Shown here: piece by piece, positions 1-9,233 of the stretch
Numbering within the stretch: position 1 is the first letter of the stretch
Layout: every line of letters starts with the position of its first letter
DNA from: Rubrivivax sp.
Lineage (GTDB): Bacteria; Pseudomonadota; Gammaproteobacteria; Burkholderiales; Burkholderiaceae_C
DNA: 64,000 nt
Assembly: GCA_027490215.1 (NCBI GenBank)
Contig: JAIXYO010000027.1
Coordinates: forward strand, 123,601-187,600
Direction: 5' to 3'
Notes under the pieces: model-generated
What the model was told of the DNA's origin: nothing
The model's database searches: none
Seen by the model: only the letters and a program-made list of their open reading frames with translations
Program-made: the position numbers and the translations under genes

Positions 1-1106
1 TGTCCGGCAGCACCCTCGGCCACCTGTTCTGCATCACCAACTTCGGTGAGTCTCACGGCCCGGCCATCGGCTGCGTGATCGATGGCTGCCCACCCGGCAT
101 GGCGCTGAGCGAAGCCGACATCCAACCCGAGCTCGACCGCCGCCGCCCCGGCACCAGCCGCCATGTGACGCAGCGCAACGAGCCTGACGCGGTCGAGATC
201 CTGTCTGGCGTGTACGAAGGCAAGACCACCGGCACGCCGATCTGTCTGCTGATCCGCAACACCGACCAGCGCAGCAAGGACTACGGCAACATCCTCCAGA
301 CCTTCCGCCCCGGCCACGCCGACTACACCTACTGGCACAAGTACGGCCTGCGCGACCCGCGCGGCGGCGGGCGGAGTTCGGCGCGTCTCACAGCGCCGAT
401 GGTCGGTGCTGGCGCGGTGGCCAAGAAGTGGCTGCGCGAGCACCACGGCGTGAGCTTCACCGGGCACATGTCGCAGCTGGGCGAGCTCGCCATCCCGTTC
501 GAATCGCTTGAGCACGTGCCGAACAATCCGTTTTTCGCTGCTAATGTCAGCGACATCCCGCGACTTGAAGCGTACATGGACGATCTTCGCAAGGCCGGTG
601 ACTCCTGCGGCGCGCGCATCGAGGTGGCCGCGCGCGGCGTGCCCGTGGGCTGGGGCGAGCCACTGTTCGACAAGCTCGACGCCGACATCGCCCACGCGAT
701 GATGGGCATCAATGCGGTCAAGGGCGTCGAGATCGGCGCCGGCTTCGCCAGCGTCAGCCAACGCGGCACCACCCACGGCGACGAGCTGACTCCTACGGGC
801 TTCCTTGGCAACAACGCCGGCGGCGTTCTCGGGGGCATCTCCACCGGTCAGGACATCACCGTGTCCATCGCGATCAAGCCGACCAGTTCGATCCGCAGCC
901 CTCGCCAGTCCATCGACCTGAACGGCCAGCCAGCGACGGTGGAAACCTTCGGTCGCCACGACCCTTGCGTCGGTATCCGGGCGACCCCGATTGCCGAGGC
1001 CATGCTGGCGCTGGTGTTGATGGACCACGCCTTGCGCCATCGGGCGCAGTGCGGCGATGTGCACGTCGCCAGCGCGGCGCTTGCGGGAGCTGCGCCGAAA
1101 GGCTGA
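1..1106 (+). CDS. aroC: Chorismate synthase, 5' end cut by window
   Basis: Chorismate synthase catalyses the last shikimate-pathway step, 5-enolpyruvylshikimate-3-phosphate to chorismate, using reduced FMN. The frame is open from the first base. The first complete codons read [23 protein letters not shown], the family N-terminus, and the preceding codon ends in 'tg', so only the A of the ATG is probably missing. Family motifs follow in order: GESHG near residue 17, the [11 protein letters not shown] stretch, RGGGRSSAR and, towards the C-terminus, [11 protein letters not shown] with its conserved His. About 367 residues is normal length. It is convergent with phaZ. The call is secure. Confidence 0.97.
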   Translation, partial: SGSTLGHLFCITNFGESHGPAIGCVIDGCPPGMALSEADIQPELDRRRPGTSRHVTQRNEPDAVEILSGVYEGKTTGTPICLLIRNTDQRSKDYGNILQTFRPGHADYTYWHKYGLRDPRGGGRSSARLTAPMVGAGAVAKKWLREHHGVSFTGHMSQLGELAIPFESLEHVPNNPFFAANVSDIPRLEAYMDDLRKAGDSCGARIEVAARGVPVGWGEPLFDKLDADIAHAMMGINAVKGVEIGAGFASVSQRGTTHGDELTPTGFLGNNAGGVLGGISTGQDITVSIAIKPTSSIRSPRQSIDLNGQPATVETFGRHDPCVGIRATPIAEAMLALVLMDHALRHRAQCGDVHVASAALAGAAPKG

Positions 1107-1376
1107 TACCTCGCTTTGCGATGGATCATGCGCCCACCGCAGCGCTCCGGCCATAACGGAAGCGTTCTGCGATTGAATTCCTTGGCGTGCAACCGCAGTG
1201 CTGGCTGTCGAGGGCGTGGGGTGACCGGCGCAGCGAAGTAAAGAAGGAGGGCCGGATCGGTTCTACGCGAGGCGCTTTGGAGGTGACCCGGCCCGGGTGA
1301 CATGAGCGGAGCCGGTCACCCCGCGTCCTCGACAGCTCGAACCCCAAATAGGCACTGGCGTAAAAGCGCAGTTAAG
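1107..1376. other. Intergenic region between convergent aroC and phaZ
   Basis: There is no credible gene here. It holds a long imperfect inverted repeat, listed separately. No T-rich rho-independent terminator was seen. Confidence 0.6.
1204..1336. repeat. Long inverted repeat between convergent genes
   Basis: The 25-base arms at 1204-1228 and 1312-1336 are reverse complements with two mismatches, separated by 83 bases. The intervening DNA contains a smaller palindrome, ACCCGG-C-CCGGGT. As RNA it would form a large stem in either direction, so it could act as a bidirectional transcript end. It resembles in style the inverted repeats near 8 kb, but the sequences differ. Confidence 0.7.
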
Positions 1377-2618
1377 TCAAAGCGACGCCTGCGCGGTGTA
1401 GATCGACTCCCGCACCATCGGATAGATGGTGTTGTTCCAGCGACGGCCGCTGAATACGCCGTAGTGGCCGACGCCGGGCTGCACGTAGTGAGTTTTCAGA
1501 TAGTCGCGCAGACCGGTGCACAGATCATGCGCCGCCAGGGTCTGGCCGACCGCGCAGATGTCGTCGCGCTCTCCCTCGACCGTCAGCAGCGCGGTACGGC
1601 GAATCGCCGAGGGCCTGACCAGCCGGTCCTTGTACTTCAATTCGCCCTTGGGCAGCGAGTACTCCTGGAACACCGCTTTGACCGTCTCCAGGTAGAACTC
1701 GGCCGGCAGGTCGGCCACCGCGAAGTACTCCTCGTAGAAGCTGCGGGTGGCCTCGGCTTTCAGCATGCCTTCCGGCTCCTGCTTCTTGAGCAACTCGTAC
1801 AGCTCCTTGAAGGAGTTGACGTGCCTGTCCTTGTTCATGCTCATGAAAGCGGCCAGTTGCACGAAGCCGGGGTAGACGCGCCGCCCGCCGCCGGGGTAGC
1901 GCATCGGCACGCGGCCGATCAGGTTGGCCTCGAACCATTCGATCGGCTTGGTGACAGCGAGCTGGTTCACCGAGGTCGGGCTGATGCGGCAATCGATCGG
2001 CCCGGCCATCAGCGTCAGGCTGGTGGGCGTGGCTGGATGCTGATCTTCGGACATCAGTGCGGTGGCCGCCAGCGCCGACACGCAGGGCTGGCAGATGGCC
2101 ATTAGATGTGAGCCCGGGCCCATGATGTCGAGGAACTCGATGATGTGTTCGGTGTATTCGTCGAGCCCGAACTTGCCATGCGACAGTGGAACATCACGCG
2201 CGTTGTGCCAGTCGGTGATGTAGACGTCGTGGTCGGCCAGCATGGTGCGCACGGTTTCGCGCAGCAGCGTGGCGAAGTGCCCTGACATTGGCGCCACGAT
2301 CAGCACTTTGGGGTGCGGCTTGTCGGTGACCTTCTTGAAATGCAGCAGGGTCGCGAACGAGGCGACATGGGTGGCCTCTTCGATCACGGCCACCGGCGCA
2401 TCTGCGCCTGTCACGGTGACATGGTCGATGGCAAAGGGGCGACGCTTGTGCGTGACCTCGCTGAGCTCGAACACCTCGAGCGCCGCCGCCAGGTTGCGGC
2501 TGGGCATCCAGCGATTCCAGCCGTAGGTGTCGTCCTTCAGCATGGGGAGTGCTGCTTTGGTGAAGGTACGCAGCGGCCACATCAGGTCCGTTTGCGCCTG
2601 GTAAGCCTCGTACATCAT
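1377..2618 (-). CDS. phaZ: Intracellular polyhydroxyalkanoate depolymerase
   Basis: The product is predicted to mobilise stored PHB granules by hydrolysing polyhydroxybutyrate in the cytoplasm. The 413-residue protein begins MMYEAYQAQTDLMWPLR and matches the PhaZ1/PhaZa type of Ralstonia-like bacteria. It has the ICQPC motif around the presumed catalytic cysteine, the HNARDVPLSHG segment, and a conserved C-terminal end with GVGHYGVFSGRRW supplying the His. I start at 2618, where two ATGs follow a G-rich Shine-Dalgarno-like stretch; an upstream ATG at 2642 would add eight unlikely residues. It is convergent with aroC. Confidence 0.9.
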   Translation of the reverse strand: MMYEAYQAQTDLMWPLRTFTKAALPMLKDDTYGWNRWMPSRNLAAALEVFELSEVTHKRRPFAIDHVTVTGADAPVAVIEEATHVASFATLLHFKKVTDKPHPKVLIVAPMSGHFATLLRETVRTMLADHDVYITDWHNARDVPLSHGKFGLDEYTEHIIEFLDIMGPGSHLMAICQPCVSALAATALMSEDQHPATPTSLTLMAGPIDCRISPTSVNQLAVTKPIEWFEANLIGRVPMRYPGGGRRVYPGFVQLAAFMSMNKDRHVNSFKELYELLKKQEPEGMLKAEATRSFYEEYFAVADLPAEFYLETVKAVFQEYSLPKGELKYKDRLVRPSAIRRTALLTVEGERDDICAVGQTLAAHDLCTGLRDYLKTHYVQPGVGHYGVFSGRRWNNTIYPMVRESIYTAQASL

Positions 2619-2789
2619 CCATTCCCCCCAGGAACCTGCCATGGCTTGTACTCTTGCAACTCCTGCGCCAGCACGTGGATCGCAACTGGTCTGTGAACCG
2701 GTGTCAGCTGCAGCGTGTCATGATGCCGAGGTCGATTGGCACAGCGCTTGCACTCGACCTGAGCATAACGTCACCAAGGAGCCGCCACC

Positions 2790-3545
2790 ATGGCCACTGC
2801 ACCGAAGACCCGACCGCAGGGCCGCTCCGCTGCTGCCAAACCGAAGCGCAGTGCCACCCCGCCTCGATCGGCCCCGAAGGCGCGAACCACGGTGGAAGCG
2901 TCGATCACGCTGAGCAGCAAGAACTATTCATCGTGGTCGCTGCGCGGCTGGCTGATCGCCAGGCTCGCCGGACTGGATTTCGAAGAGGTGATGGTGTCGC
3001 CCGACGACGCGGATGCCCGCAAGGAGATCCTGCTGCTGTCGCCCTCGATCCTGGTGCCCTGCCTGACCCACGGCGGCATCAAGGTGTGGGACACGCTGGC
3101 GATCGGCGAGTACCTCAACGAGGTGAAGCCCGATGCCGGGCTGCTGCCCGCCGACATGGCCGCCCGCGCCCATTGCCGCGCCATCTGCGGCGAGATGCAC
3201 TCCGGTTTCAGCAGTCTGCGCTCGGCGCTGCCCATGAACCTGAAGGGCGATTTCCCGGGCTACAAGGTGTGGGCGAAGGCCGAGGGCGACATCGAGCGCA
3301 TCACGACCATCTGGCGAGACTGCATCTCGAAGTACGGAGGGCCGTTCCTGTTTGGCGACAAGCCTTGCATTGCCGATGCGATGTACGCGCCGGTGACCAC
3401 CCGATTCCTGACCTACCACGTCACCGTCGACCGCGTCAGCAGCGCCTATTGCAAGCAGATCCTGGCCATGCCCGAGATGAAGGAGTGGATCGCCGCCGCC
3501 AAGCTGGAACATGAGGACATCGAGGAACTCGACATGGAGTTCTGA
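2790..3545 (+). CDS. Glutathione S-transferase family protein with basic N-terminal extension
   Basis: The protein is a 251-residue thioredoxin-fold GST. The fold begins near residue 38 (ITLSSKNYSSWSLRGW, the zeta-like start with SSWSLR), followed by a conserved cis-Pro region (ILVPCL), the KVWDTLAIGEYLNE segment that binds the gamma-glutamyl group, and a helical C-terminal domain. The first 35 residues are Ala/Lys/Pro/Arg rich with no recognisable fold. The ATG at 2790 follows AAGGAG at a good distance, so this tail is probably translated. The physiological substrate is unknown. Confidence 0.8.
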   Translation: MATAPKTRPQGRSAAAKPKRSATPPRSAPKARTTVEASITLSSKNYSSWSLRGWLIARLAGLDFEEVMVSPDDADARKEILLLSPSILVPCLTHGGIKVWDTLAIGEYLNEVKPDAGLLPADMAARAHCRAICGEMHSGFSSLRSALPMNLKGDFPGYKVWAKAEGDIERITTIWRDCISKYGGPFLFGDKPCIADAMYAPVTTRFLTYHVTVDRVSSAYCKQILAMPEMKEWIAAAKLEHEDIEELDMEF

Positions 3546-3574
3546 AGCCCTCGGCCTGTCTGGCCTGCGCAGCG

Positions 3575-4279
3575 TCAGTGCTGGCTGTCGCGCTGACGCC
3601 TGCGCGTCACGAACCCAAGCCCCAACAATGCCGCCATCGCGAGTGCAACCGATGACGGTTCCGGGACGCGGTTGACGAACACCTGATCCTGGCGGCCTGC
3701 AAGGTTGCCCCGTGTCACGCTCTCCAGCACCTGCACATCGGAGGTGTTGGTGATCGCGCTCAGTTGGCTGAGCCAGTCGCTGGCCAGCGACAGTGCACCG
3801 CCCGGGTCGGCAGCCGAGCCGCCGAAGAATCTGGCAGCTCCAGAGGACACGTCGTACGTCGTGCTGGTTTCATACGCCAGTTCCCACACGGCAATCTGAA
3901 ATGCGGCCTGCTTGGTCGCGTTGTTCACCAGATGACCTGCGGAGAACAGCCTGCCGATGTCGGTGTCGGCGCGCGTGTTCTTGAATGCATACAAGGAGCC
4001 GTCGACGATGTTGTAGTTGGTGTAGGCCGGGTCGGAGAAGCTCAGAAACTCGTACAGATCGATGCAGTAGCTGGTCACGAGTCTGGTGTTGTCCAGCAGC
4101 GTATTGAAGCCACCCGCTTCGGTGAATCCTGACGTGGTGATGTTGGGCGATGACAGTGCGAAATTGACCGTGCGTGACCCATTGGCAAATCCCTGGAAAT
4201 CGACCAGCGTGGCGTGGGCCTGAGCGGCTCCGAGGGCCAGACAGGCCCCCAGCCAATGTCGAGAGAGGATGTGTTTCAT
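3575..4279 (-). CDS. PEP-CTERM sorting-domain secreted protein
   Basis: This is a predicted exported protein of about 234 residues. It has a signal peptide (MKHILSRHWLGACLALGAAQAHA), a body rich in Ser, Asn and Ala, and a C-terminal PEP-CTERM signal: VPEPSS, a hydrophobic segment and a basic RRRQR tail. PEP-CTERM proteins are processed by exosortase and usually reach the surface or exopolysaccharide matrix, so exosortase genes are expected elsewhere in the genome. The start at 4279 gives a clean signal peptide; an in-frame upstream ATG at 4288 is possible. The function of the body is not recognised. Confidence 0.85.
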   Translation of the reverse strand: MKHILSRHWLGACLALGAAQAHATLVDFQGFANGSRTVNFALSSPNITTSGFTEAGGFNTLLDNTRLVTSYCIDLYEFLSFSDPAYTNYNIVDGSLYAFKNTRADTDIGRLFSAGHLVNNATKQAAFQIAVWELAYETSTTYDVSSGAARFFGGSAADPGGALSLASDWLSQLSAITNTSDVQVLESVTRGNLAGRQDQVFVNRVPEPSSVALAMAALLGLGFVTRRRQRDSQH

Positions 4280-4495
4280 GGCGAGCATTCGTTGCAGGTG
4301 ATCGGCTTTGAACGCTGCCGGAGGGCGACGATTCAAAGGCTATGGACGCACCTTAGCTGTCCCGCTGCCGCTGTGCCTGTCTGTCGAAATCGCCGATCTG
4401 CTTTCCGTGCGCCGCGTCACGGGCTGGTGATGCCATCCCCCCGAAGCGAGGGGTCGCGTTTGTGGCGTGGTGGCGCCGATGAGCGGGCGCGCGGC

Positions 4496-5197
4496 TTAGA
4501 ACGCGTACTTGAAGCCGACCGACCATTCCCTGATCCGCGGGCGCTCCGACTGCATGCCGAATCCCGCGTTGACGCTCAGCGATTCGGTGGCCTGCCAGCG
4601 CGTGCCGACGCCCCACCAGGGTTTGCTGTGTTCCTCACCATAGAACTCGCCCACCACGTCCACGCCGCCACCCACCGCGTACTCGCCAGCCAGGTTCCAG
4701 GTGGTGAAGTTCTTGCGATCGATCTGATTGCGCAGCCAGCCAAGGTTGGCGTGCCAGGTCACCCCCGTCAGAACCTCCTGGGTGGCCACCAGGTTCAACT
4801 GGCTGAACTCGTGCTTGAAGTCCGTGTTGCGCTCCTTGACACCGCCGATCGTCCAGGCCACGGTCAGGCCGATCCCGTCGTCCTTCCGCTCGATCAATCC
4901 AGTTTTCCCAACCAGAGCCACGCCGCGCGATTTCACATCTGCAGCGCGCGCCTCGCCGTAGGCCAGTGCGACCTGAGTCGACAGACCGATGCCGCACCCC
5001 AGTTGCGTCTCCCAGGCGTTCTCCGCAGGTGATCGGCGGGCGGTCTGCCGGGCATAGACGCCCTCCCACTCACAGTCTGCCTTGTCAAGAATGTCAGCGT
5101 CTTCGGTCGCCAGCGGCCGTCCCGCTTCGCAGTGAAAAGGCGCAGCGGCGCCGATCAGGCTGACCACCACGCAGGCGGCCCATTGAAATGGCTTCAT
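4496..5197 (-). CDS. Predicted outer-membrane beta-barrel-like protein
   Basis: The protein has 233 residues and a signal peptide (MKPFQWAACVVVSLIGAAAPFHCEAG). After it come many short alternating aromatic/hydrophobic strands and a terminal aromatic residue (WSVGFKYAF), the usual C-terminal signature of outer-membrane barrels. An AGGGAG ribosome-binding site lies six bases before the ATG at 5197, which rules out the upstream ATG at 5230. Three cysteines lie in the N-terminal third. I do not recognise a specific family or transport substrate. Confidence 0.7.
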   Translation of the reverse strand: MKPFQWAACVVVSLIGAAAPFHCEAGRPLATEDADILDKADCEWEGVYARQTARRSPAENAWETQLGCGIGLSTQVALAYGEARAADVKSRGVALVGKTGLIERKDDGIGLTVAWTIGGVKERNTDFKHEFSQLNLVATQEVLTGVTWHANLGWLRNQIDRKNFTTWNLAGEYAVGGGVDVVGEFYGEEHSKPWWGVGTRWQATESLSVNAGFGMQSERPRIREWSVGFKYAF

Positions 5198-5386
5198 GAA
5201 GTTCTCCCTGCGATGCTTGAATGCATTCAATCGACGCGCGGTTCCACACCGCGGGTCGCCGCCCGACAGAGACCTGCATCGACTCGTCCTGATCGGGTCA
5301 CTTCAACGATTACGCCCGTCTTTCGGCAGTTTTGACCGGCGCTGTAGGGCCTCAGTCCGGTGAGTTGCCGACCCGTGACGCCAGAC

Positions 5387-6274
5387 TCAGCGTCGGGGCA
5401 CGGCCATCAGCTGCTGACCCATCCGGATCGGTGTGCCGGAAGCGATGCCCTGGCACAAGGTGAAGCCCTTCGGTGCGAAGACGATGATCGTCGAGCCGTG
5501 CTGGAACCAGCCCATCTCGGCGCCCTTGTCAAAGCGGGCATCGCAATGCATCTCGTTGGGCCCTCGGTATCTCAGGTGCAGCAGCACGTCGAGGAAATGC
5601 AGCCGGATGCTGGCAACCAGGATCGCCGCCACCGGCACCAGCGCGATCTCATGGCCACCGGCTTCCAAGCGGGTGTGGATGACTGCACGCTCGTTCTTGC
5701 AGTACAGCCGCTCAACCCGCTTCAGCGCAATCGGGTTCACGTTCCAGGTGTCGCCGGAGATGTAGTTGACGCGATCGACCCGGCAGTCCTGCGGCGCGTG
5801 GAAGCGGTGGTACATGCTGGAAGTGAGCCGCAACGTGACGTAGCAACCGTCGCGGTAACGCTCGGCAGCCACATCGTCGCCAAGCAGGTCCTGCAATGTG
5901 TAGGGAAAGCCCTTCGCCTGGAACACAGTCACGCCTTGCACATCGCCACAGGCGCCGACGATCGCATCGCAAGGGCTGCTGAGCACTTGTGGGTCGGTGT
6001 CGATGGGTCGCATACCGGGCTTCAGTTCGCGGATGAAGCAGTCGTGCAGGCTGCTGAAGCTTGTCTTGCGCGCTTCGCTCAGATCGAGATCGGAGAACGC
6101 TTTCCACACGGCGATCGAGGCGCGCGTGACCCACGGAATTTCGATCTTGCTGAACCAGCCGATGAAGTGCGTCAGCGCGATGCGCGGGACGCGGTTGGTC
6201 AACAGGAAGTTCAGGTCTTCCTGCTGGAGCAGACGGTCGCGCAGGCGCGTGGGCTTGAGTACGGTGGTTTTCAT
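5387..6274 (-). CDS. psd: Phosphatidylserine decarboxylase (proenzyme)
   Basis: Psd decarboxylates phosphatidylserine to phosphatidylethanolamine and self-cleaves to make a pyruvoyl cofactor. The 295-residue protein has the expected triad: the conserved Asp in SSPCDAIVG, the His in YHRFHAP, and the GST cleavage motif (QHGSTIIVF) near the C-terminus, where the Ser becomes the pyruvoyl group. The start is the ATG at 6274, where similarity begins. Only about 50 bases separate it from the divergent aminotransferase gene, so the two probably share a promoter region. It may be a specialised copy serving the neighbouring lipid genes. Confidence 0.88.
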   Translation of the reverse strand: MKTTVLKPTRLRDRLLQQEDLNFLLTNRVPRIALTHFIGWFSKIEIPWVTRASIAVWKAFSDLDLSEARKTSFSSLHDCFIRELKPGMRPIDTDPQVLSSPCDAIVGACGDVQGVTVFQAKGFPYTLQDLLGDDVAAERYRDGCYVTLRLTSSMYHRFHAPQDCRVDRVNYISGDTWNVNPIALKRVERLYCKNERAVIHTRLEAGGHEIALVPVAAILVASIRLHFLDVLLHLRYRGPNEMHCDARFDKGAEMGWFQHGSTIIVFAPKGFTLCQGIASGTPIRMGQQLMAVPRR

Positions 6275-6327
6275 GTCGGTGTCACGCGGGTGGGTTATTT
6301 CTACGGGATTGCAACTTGTGAGTGACC

Positions 6328-7977
6328 ATGGACGAAACCCTGTGGATGTATGCGTTGGCTGCGGTCCTGCTGACGCCATGGCTGCCTGCGGCAAAGCGCC
6401 GCCTCGAGTTGTCGCGCGCCAAGCATCGTTCGCTGGCTGGCCATTCGCGCATGGCCAAGCGGGTGGCAAAGCTGGTGCCCTTCTATGCCTACGGCGAAGA
6501 CCGGTTCTTCAGCTCCGACGATGCGCCAGCCGAGATCGCTGATCGACGTCGCGCCGCATTGCAGCGTCTGGGGCAGACGTTGCGCGAGCGCGCGCCGAAA
6601 TCGATCGCGCTGACGGCCGAGACTCAGGACGGTGTGTCCGACATGCAGTTCACCAGTGCTTACCGTGTGCCCTACCAGTACGCCGGCCTGCTGCGCGAGC
6701 ATGTGAAGACCGGCAGCTTCGTGCAGTCGGCGTCGGGCGTCACCGTGACCGACCTCGATGGCAATGTGTATTACGACCTGACGGGTTCGTACGGCGTCAA
6801 TGTGTTCGGCGTCGATTTCTACAAGCAGTGCATGGCCGAGGGCAGTGCTCGCGTCCAGGATCTGGGCCTGGTGTTGGGTGCTTATCACCCGTGTGTGGCG
6901 TCGAACGTGAAGCGCCTGCGCGAGATCTCGGGGTTGGATGAGGTCTCGTTCCACATGTCGGGCACCGAAGCCGTGATGCAGGCCGTGCGGCTGGCGCGTT
7001 ATCACACGGGCCGCTCGCACCTGGTGCGCTTTTGCGGGGCCTATCACGGCTGGTGGGAAGACGTGCAGCCTGGCATCGGCAACCCGTCGCCGCCGAACCG
7101 GACCTACACGCTGACCGACATGGCCGAGCGCTCGCTGAAGGTCTTGCGCAGCCGCAAGGACATCGCGTGCGTGCTGATCAACCCGCTGCAGGCCTTGCAC
7201 CCGAACAAGGGTGCGCCGGGCGATTCTTCGCTGCTCGACAGCGGCCGCAGCGCGCACTTCGATCGCGCGGCGTATACCCGCTGGCTGCAGCAACTGCGCG
7301 AGGTCTGCACCGAGCGCGGCATCGTGCTGATCTTCGACGAGGTGTTCGTTGGCTTCCGTCTGGCAGCGGGTGGTGCACAGGAATACTTTGGCATCCAGGC
7401 CGACATGGTCACCTATGGCAAGACGCTCGGCGGCGGCTTTCCGGTCGGCGTTGTCTGCGGTCGCCGCGATCTGATGAAGCGCTACCGTGACGACAAGCCT
7501 GCTGACATCTGCTTCGCGCGGGGCACTTTCAATTCGCACCCCTACGTGATGGGCGCGATGCAGGTGTTTCTGGAGCGCATTCAGACTCCTGAGGTTGAGG
7601 CCATCTACGCCGACCTCGACGCCACCTGGAATCGCCGCGCTGCGCGTATGAACCAGCGTCTGACCGAGCTGGGTTTGCCGGTGCAGGTGGCGAATCTGTC
7701 GTCGATCTGGAGCGTTTTCTATACCAAGCCATCGCGCTACAACTGGATGCTTCAGTACTACCTGCGCGAAGCCGGGCTGGCGCTGAGCTGGGTCGGTACC
7801 GGTCGCTTGATCTTCAGCCTGAACTACACCGAGGCCGACTTCGATACGGTGCTGCAAAAGTTCGTATCGGCCTGCCAGGCGATGCAGACCGATGGCTGGT
7901 GGTGGGCACCGGACGGGCTGACCAACAAGGCGATCAAGCGTGGCATCCTGAAAGAGATGCTGGCGACGAAGTTCTGA
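6328..7977 (+). CDS. Class III PLP aminotransferase with N-terminal membrane anchor
   Basis: The protein has 549 residues. Residues about 3-21 (DETLWMYALAAVLLTPWLPA) form one hydrophobic segment followed by basic residues, so the enzyme is probably anchored in the inner membrane facing the cytoplasm. The rest is a fold-type I PLP enzyme resembling glutamate-1-semialdehyde aminomutase and related transaminases: MSGTEAVMQAVRLAR, the AYHGWW motif, IFDEVFVGFR with the PLP-binding Asp, and the Schiff-base Lys at about 365 in TYGKTLGGG. It is not HemL, which is soluble and about 430 residues. The substrate may be a lipid or lipid precursor, inferred from the anchor and neighbours. A GTG at 6322 is an alternative start. 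Confidence 0.8.
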   Translation: MDETLWMYALAAVLLTPWLPAAKRRLELSRAKHRSLAGHSRMAKRVAKLVPFYAYGEDRFFSSDDAPAEIADRRRAALQRLGQTLRERAPKSIALTAETQDGVSDMQFTSAYRVPYQYAGLLREHVKTGSFVQSASGVTVTDLDGNVYYDLTGSYGVNVFGVDFYKQCMAEGSARVQDLGLVLGAYHPCVASNVKRLREISGLDEVSFHMSGTEAVMQAVRLARYHTGRSHLVRFCGAYHGWWEDVQPGIGNPSPPNRTYTLTDMAERSLKVLRSRKDIACVLINPLQALHPNKGAPGDSSLLDSGRSAHFDRAAYTRWLQQLREVCTERGIVLIFDEVFVGFRLAAGGAQEYFGIQADMVTYGKTLGGGFPVGVVCGRRDLMKRYRDDKPADICFARGTFNSHPYVMGAMQVFLERIQTPEVEAIYADLDATWNRRAARMNQRLTELGLPVQVANLSSIWSVFYTKPSRYNWMLQYYLREAGLALSWVGTGRLIFSLNYTEADFDTVLQKFVSACQAMQTDGWWWAPDGLTNKAIKRGILKEMLATKF

Positions 7978-7992
7978 TCGGCGCGTTGTCTC

Positions 7993-8206
7993 AAGGCTGC
8001 GGGCGGTGGGCCGTCGGGGCTTAGCTGCTCCGCTCGGCCCTGCGGGCCGAGTCCCCTGCGCTGCTCGCAGCCCCAGGCGGGCGCGCAAACTCGCCCGCTG
8101 CGCTGACTCAGACACGCGCACCCGACCGCGCTGCGCGCGGCAACTTTGGCCTGCTGCGCTGCTCGGCGCCGCAAATGCGCCCCGACGGCCCAAGGCCCGC
8201 AGCCTT
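7993..8206. repeat. Long GC-rich inverted repeat element (A)
   Basis: Arms of 28 bases at 7993-8020 and 8179-8206 are reverse complements with two mismatches. Inside lies a perfect eight-base hairpin (CTCGGCCC at 8033-8040 with GGGCCGAG at 8044-8051). The element starts 15 bases after the aminotransferase stop codon and lies between two convergent genes. No protein is credible here. Confidence 0.75.
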
Positions 8207-8256
8207 GCGGCGCAGACCGATACCGTCAAATTCGTGGAAGGGCTCAGTGGTGATCG

Positions 8257-8394
8257 CGAGGCAGGCAGTGCACCGCCGCAGGCGGCGCCTCTGAGGTGCC
8301 GAGGAGCGCCTCGGACCGCGAGTACCGCAGGGGAGTCGGCCCACCGGGCCGACCGCCGAAGCGAAGCTCCTGCGGCGGTGCGCTGCCTGCCTCG
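8257..8394. repeat. Long GC-rich inverted repeat element (B)
   Basis: Arms of 26 bases at 8257-8282 and 8369-8394 pair with one mismatch. Two smaller hairpins sit inside: CCGAGG-AGCG-CCTCGG and GTCGGCCC-ACC-GGGCCGAC. It ends 15 bases from the stop codon of the convergent membrane-protein gene. Together with element A it fills the whole gap between the two genes. Confidence 0.75.
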
Positions 8395-8409
8395 CAAACG
8401 CTAAACCAA

Positions 8410-9018
8410 TCAAGCGTGCCGATGGTTGGTCATCGGGTCGATCAGTTCACCGCGCATCAGGTACAGCGGTGCCTTGTAGTACAGCTTGATGTCGTGAAAC
8501 GGGTCGGTCAGGATTTTCGTCATCCATGAAAGACCAGCCACCACACCCTGCAGGAAGAACAGATGAACCGTGCGGAAGATCAGGCCACCTGCGCCGATGA
8601 ACAGCCACATCCAGCCGATGTGACGCATGAACTCGATGAACGAAGTGGCAGGCGCGAAAGCGCCGAAGAGTGTTGGGTCAATCCACAACAGCACCGGTGA
8701 TGCGGCCCACACAGCCATCAGCACGACCTTCCGGCGCAGGTTGTAGCCGACCTTGATTTCTTCCTTGTGCTCGTGCGTGGCCTGGTTCACATGGTCATAG
8801 GTCTTCGGTTCGAAGAAGAAGTGGCCAGCCTGGCGACTGGTCATCGACACCAGCCATGCGAGCAGTGCCGCCGCGGCCGGATCGACGAACAGCAGCGCAT
8901 AGGCGCAGACGAAGCTGACGGCGCTCAGCAGGTGCAGCGATTGATTGATGCGGCTATGGTGGTAGTAGCGGTGGTCGTCCCACCGTTGGACCTCGAGGGT
9001 GCGAAAGAAGTCGTTCAC
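8410..9018 (-). CDS. Mpo1/DUF962-like multi-pass membrane protein
   Basis: The protein has 202 residues and about four membrane helices (near residues 30-48, 50-70, 97-112 and 135-158). It carries HHSRINQSLH before the first helix and RQAGHFFFE after the second. This His/Asn and His-rich layout resembles the Mpo1-like (DUF962) family, whose yeast member is an Fe-dependent dioxygenase acting in 2-hydroxy fatty acid alpha-oxidation. The family assignment is by eye. The genes around it (Psd, anchored aminotransferase, GT4) also point to lipid chemistry. Confidence 0.6.
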   Translation of the reverse strand: MNDFFRTLEVQRWDDHRYYHHSRINQSLHLLSAVSFVCAYALLFVDPAAAALLAWLVSMTSRQAGHFFFEPKTYDHVNQATHEHKEEIKVGYNLRRKVVLMAVWAASPVLLWIDPTLFGAFAPATSFIEFMRHIGWMWLFIGAGGLIFRTVHLFFLQGVVAGLSWMTKILTDPFHDIKLYYKAPLYLMRGELIDPMTNHRHA

Positions 9019-9233
9019 GCGGGCTCCTGTTGTGGACCGGATTGCAGCGCGCGCGGGATGTGCGACAACTGCAAGTCGCCAATGTGACGTGCTCTCGTGA
9101 AAAGCTCGTGACGGTGGTCACGGCGTGGCGGTGTCGCGTTTCACAAACGGCTGGGTTCGGATCCGCAATCTGTCATGTTGCGTCATCGAACTGTTGCAAT
9201 CGATCAGCAACATCGGGAGATGACCATCTGGGG

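Noticed and set aside
4280..4420. Sigma-54-like site (GGCAC-N-GC) upstream of the PEP-CTERM gene
   Set aside because: GG and GC have the right spacing, but the flanking bases match poorly, and such partial matches are common in GC-rich DNA.
6301..8397. 698-residue minus-strand open frame
   Set aside because: It lies opposite the aminotransferase gene and inverted repeats, has no ribosome-binding site, and its Arg/His/Ala composition is that of a frame complementary to GC-rich coding DNA.
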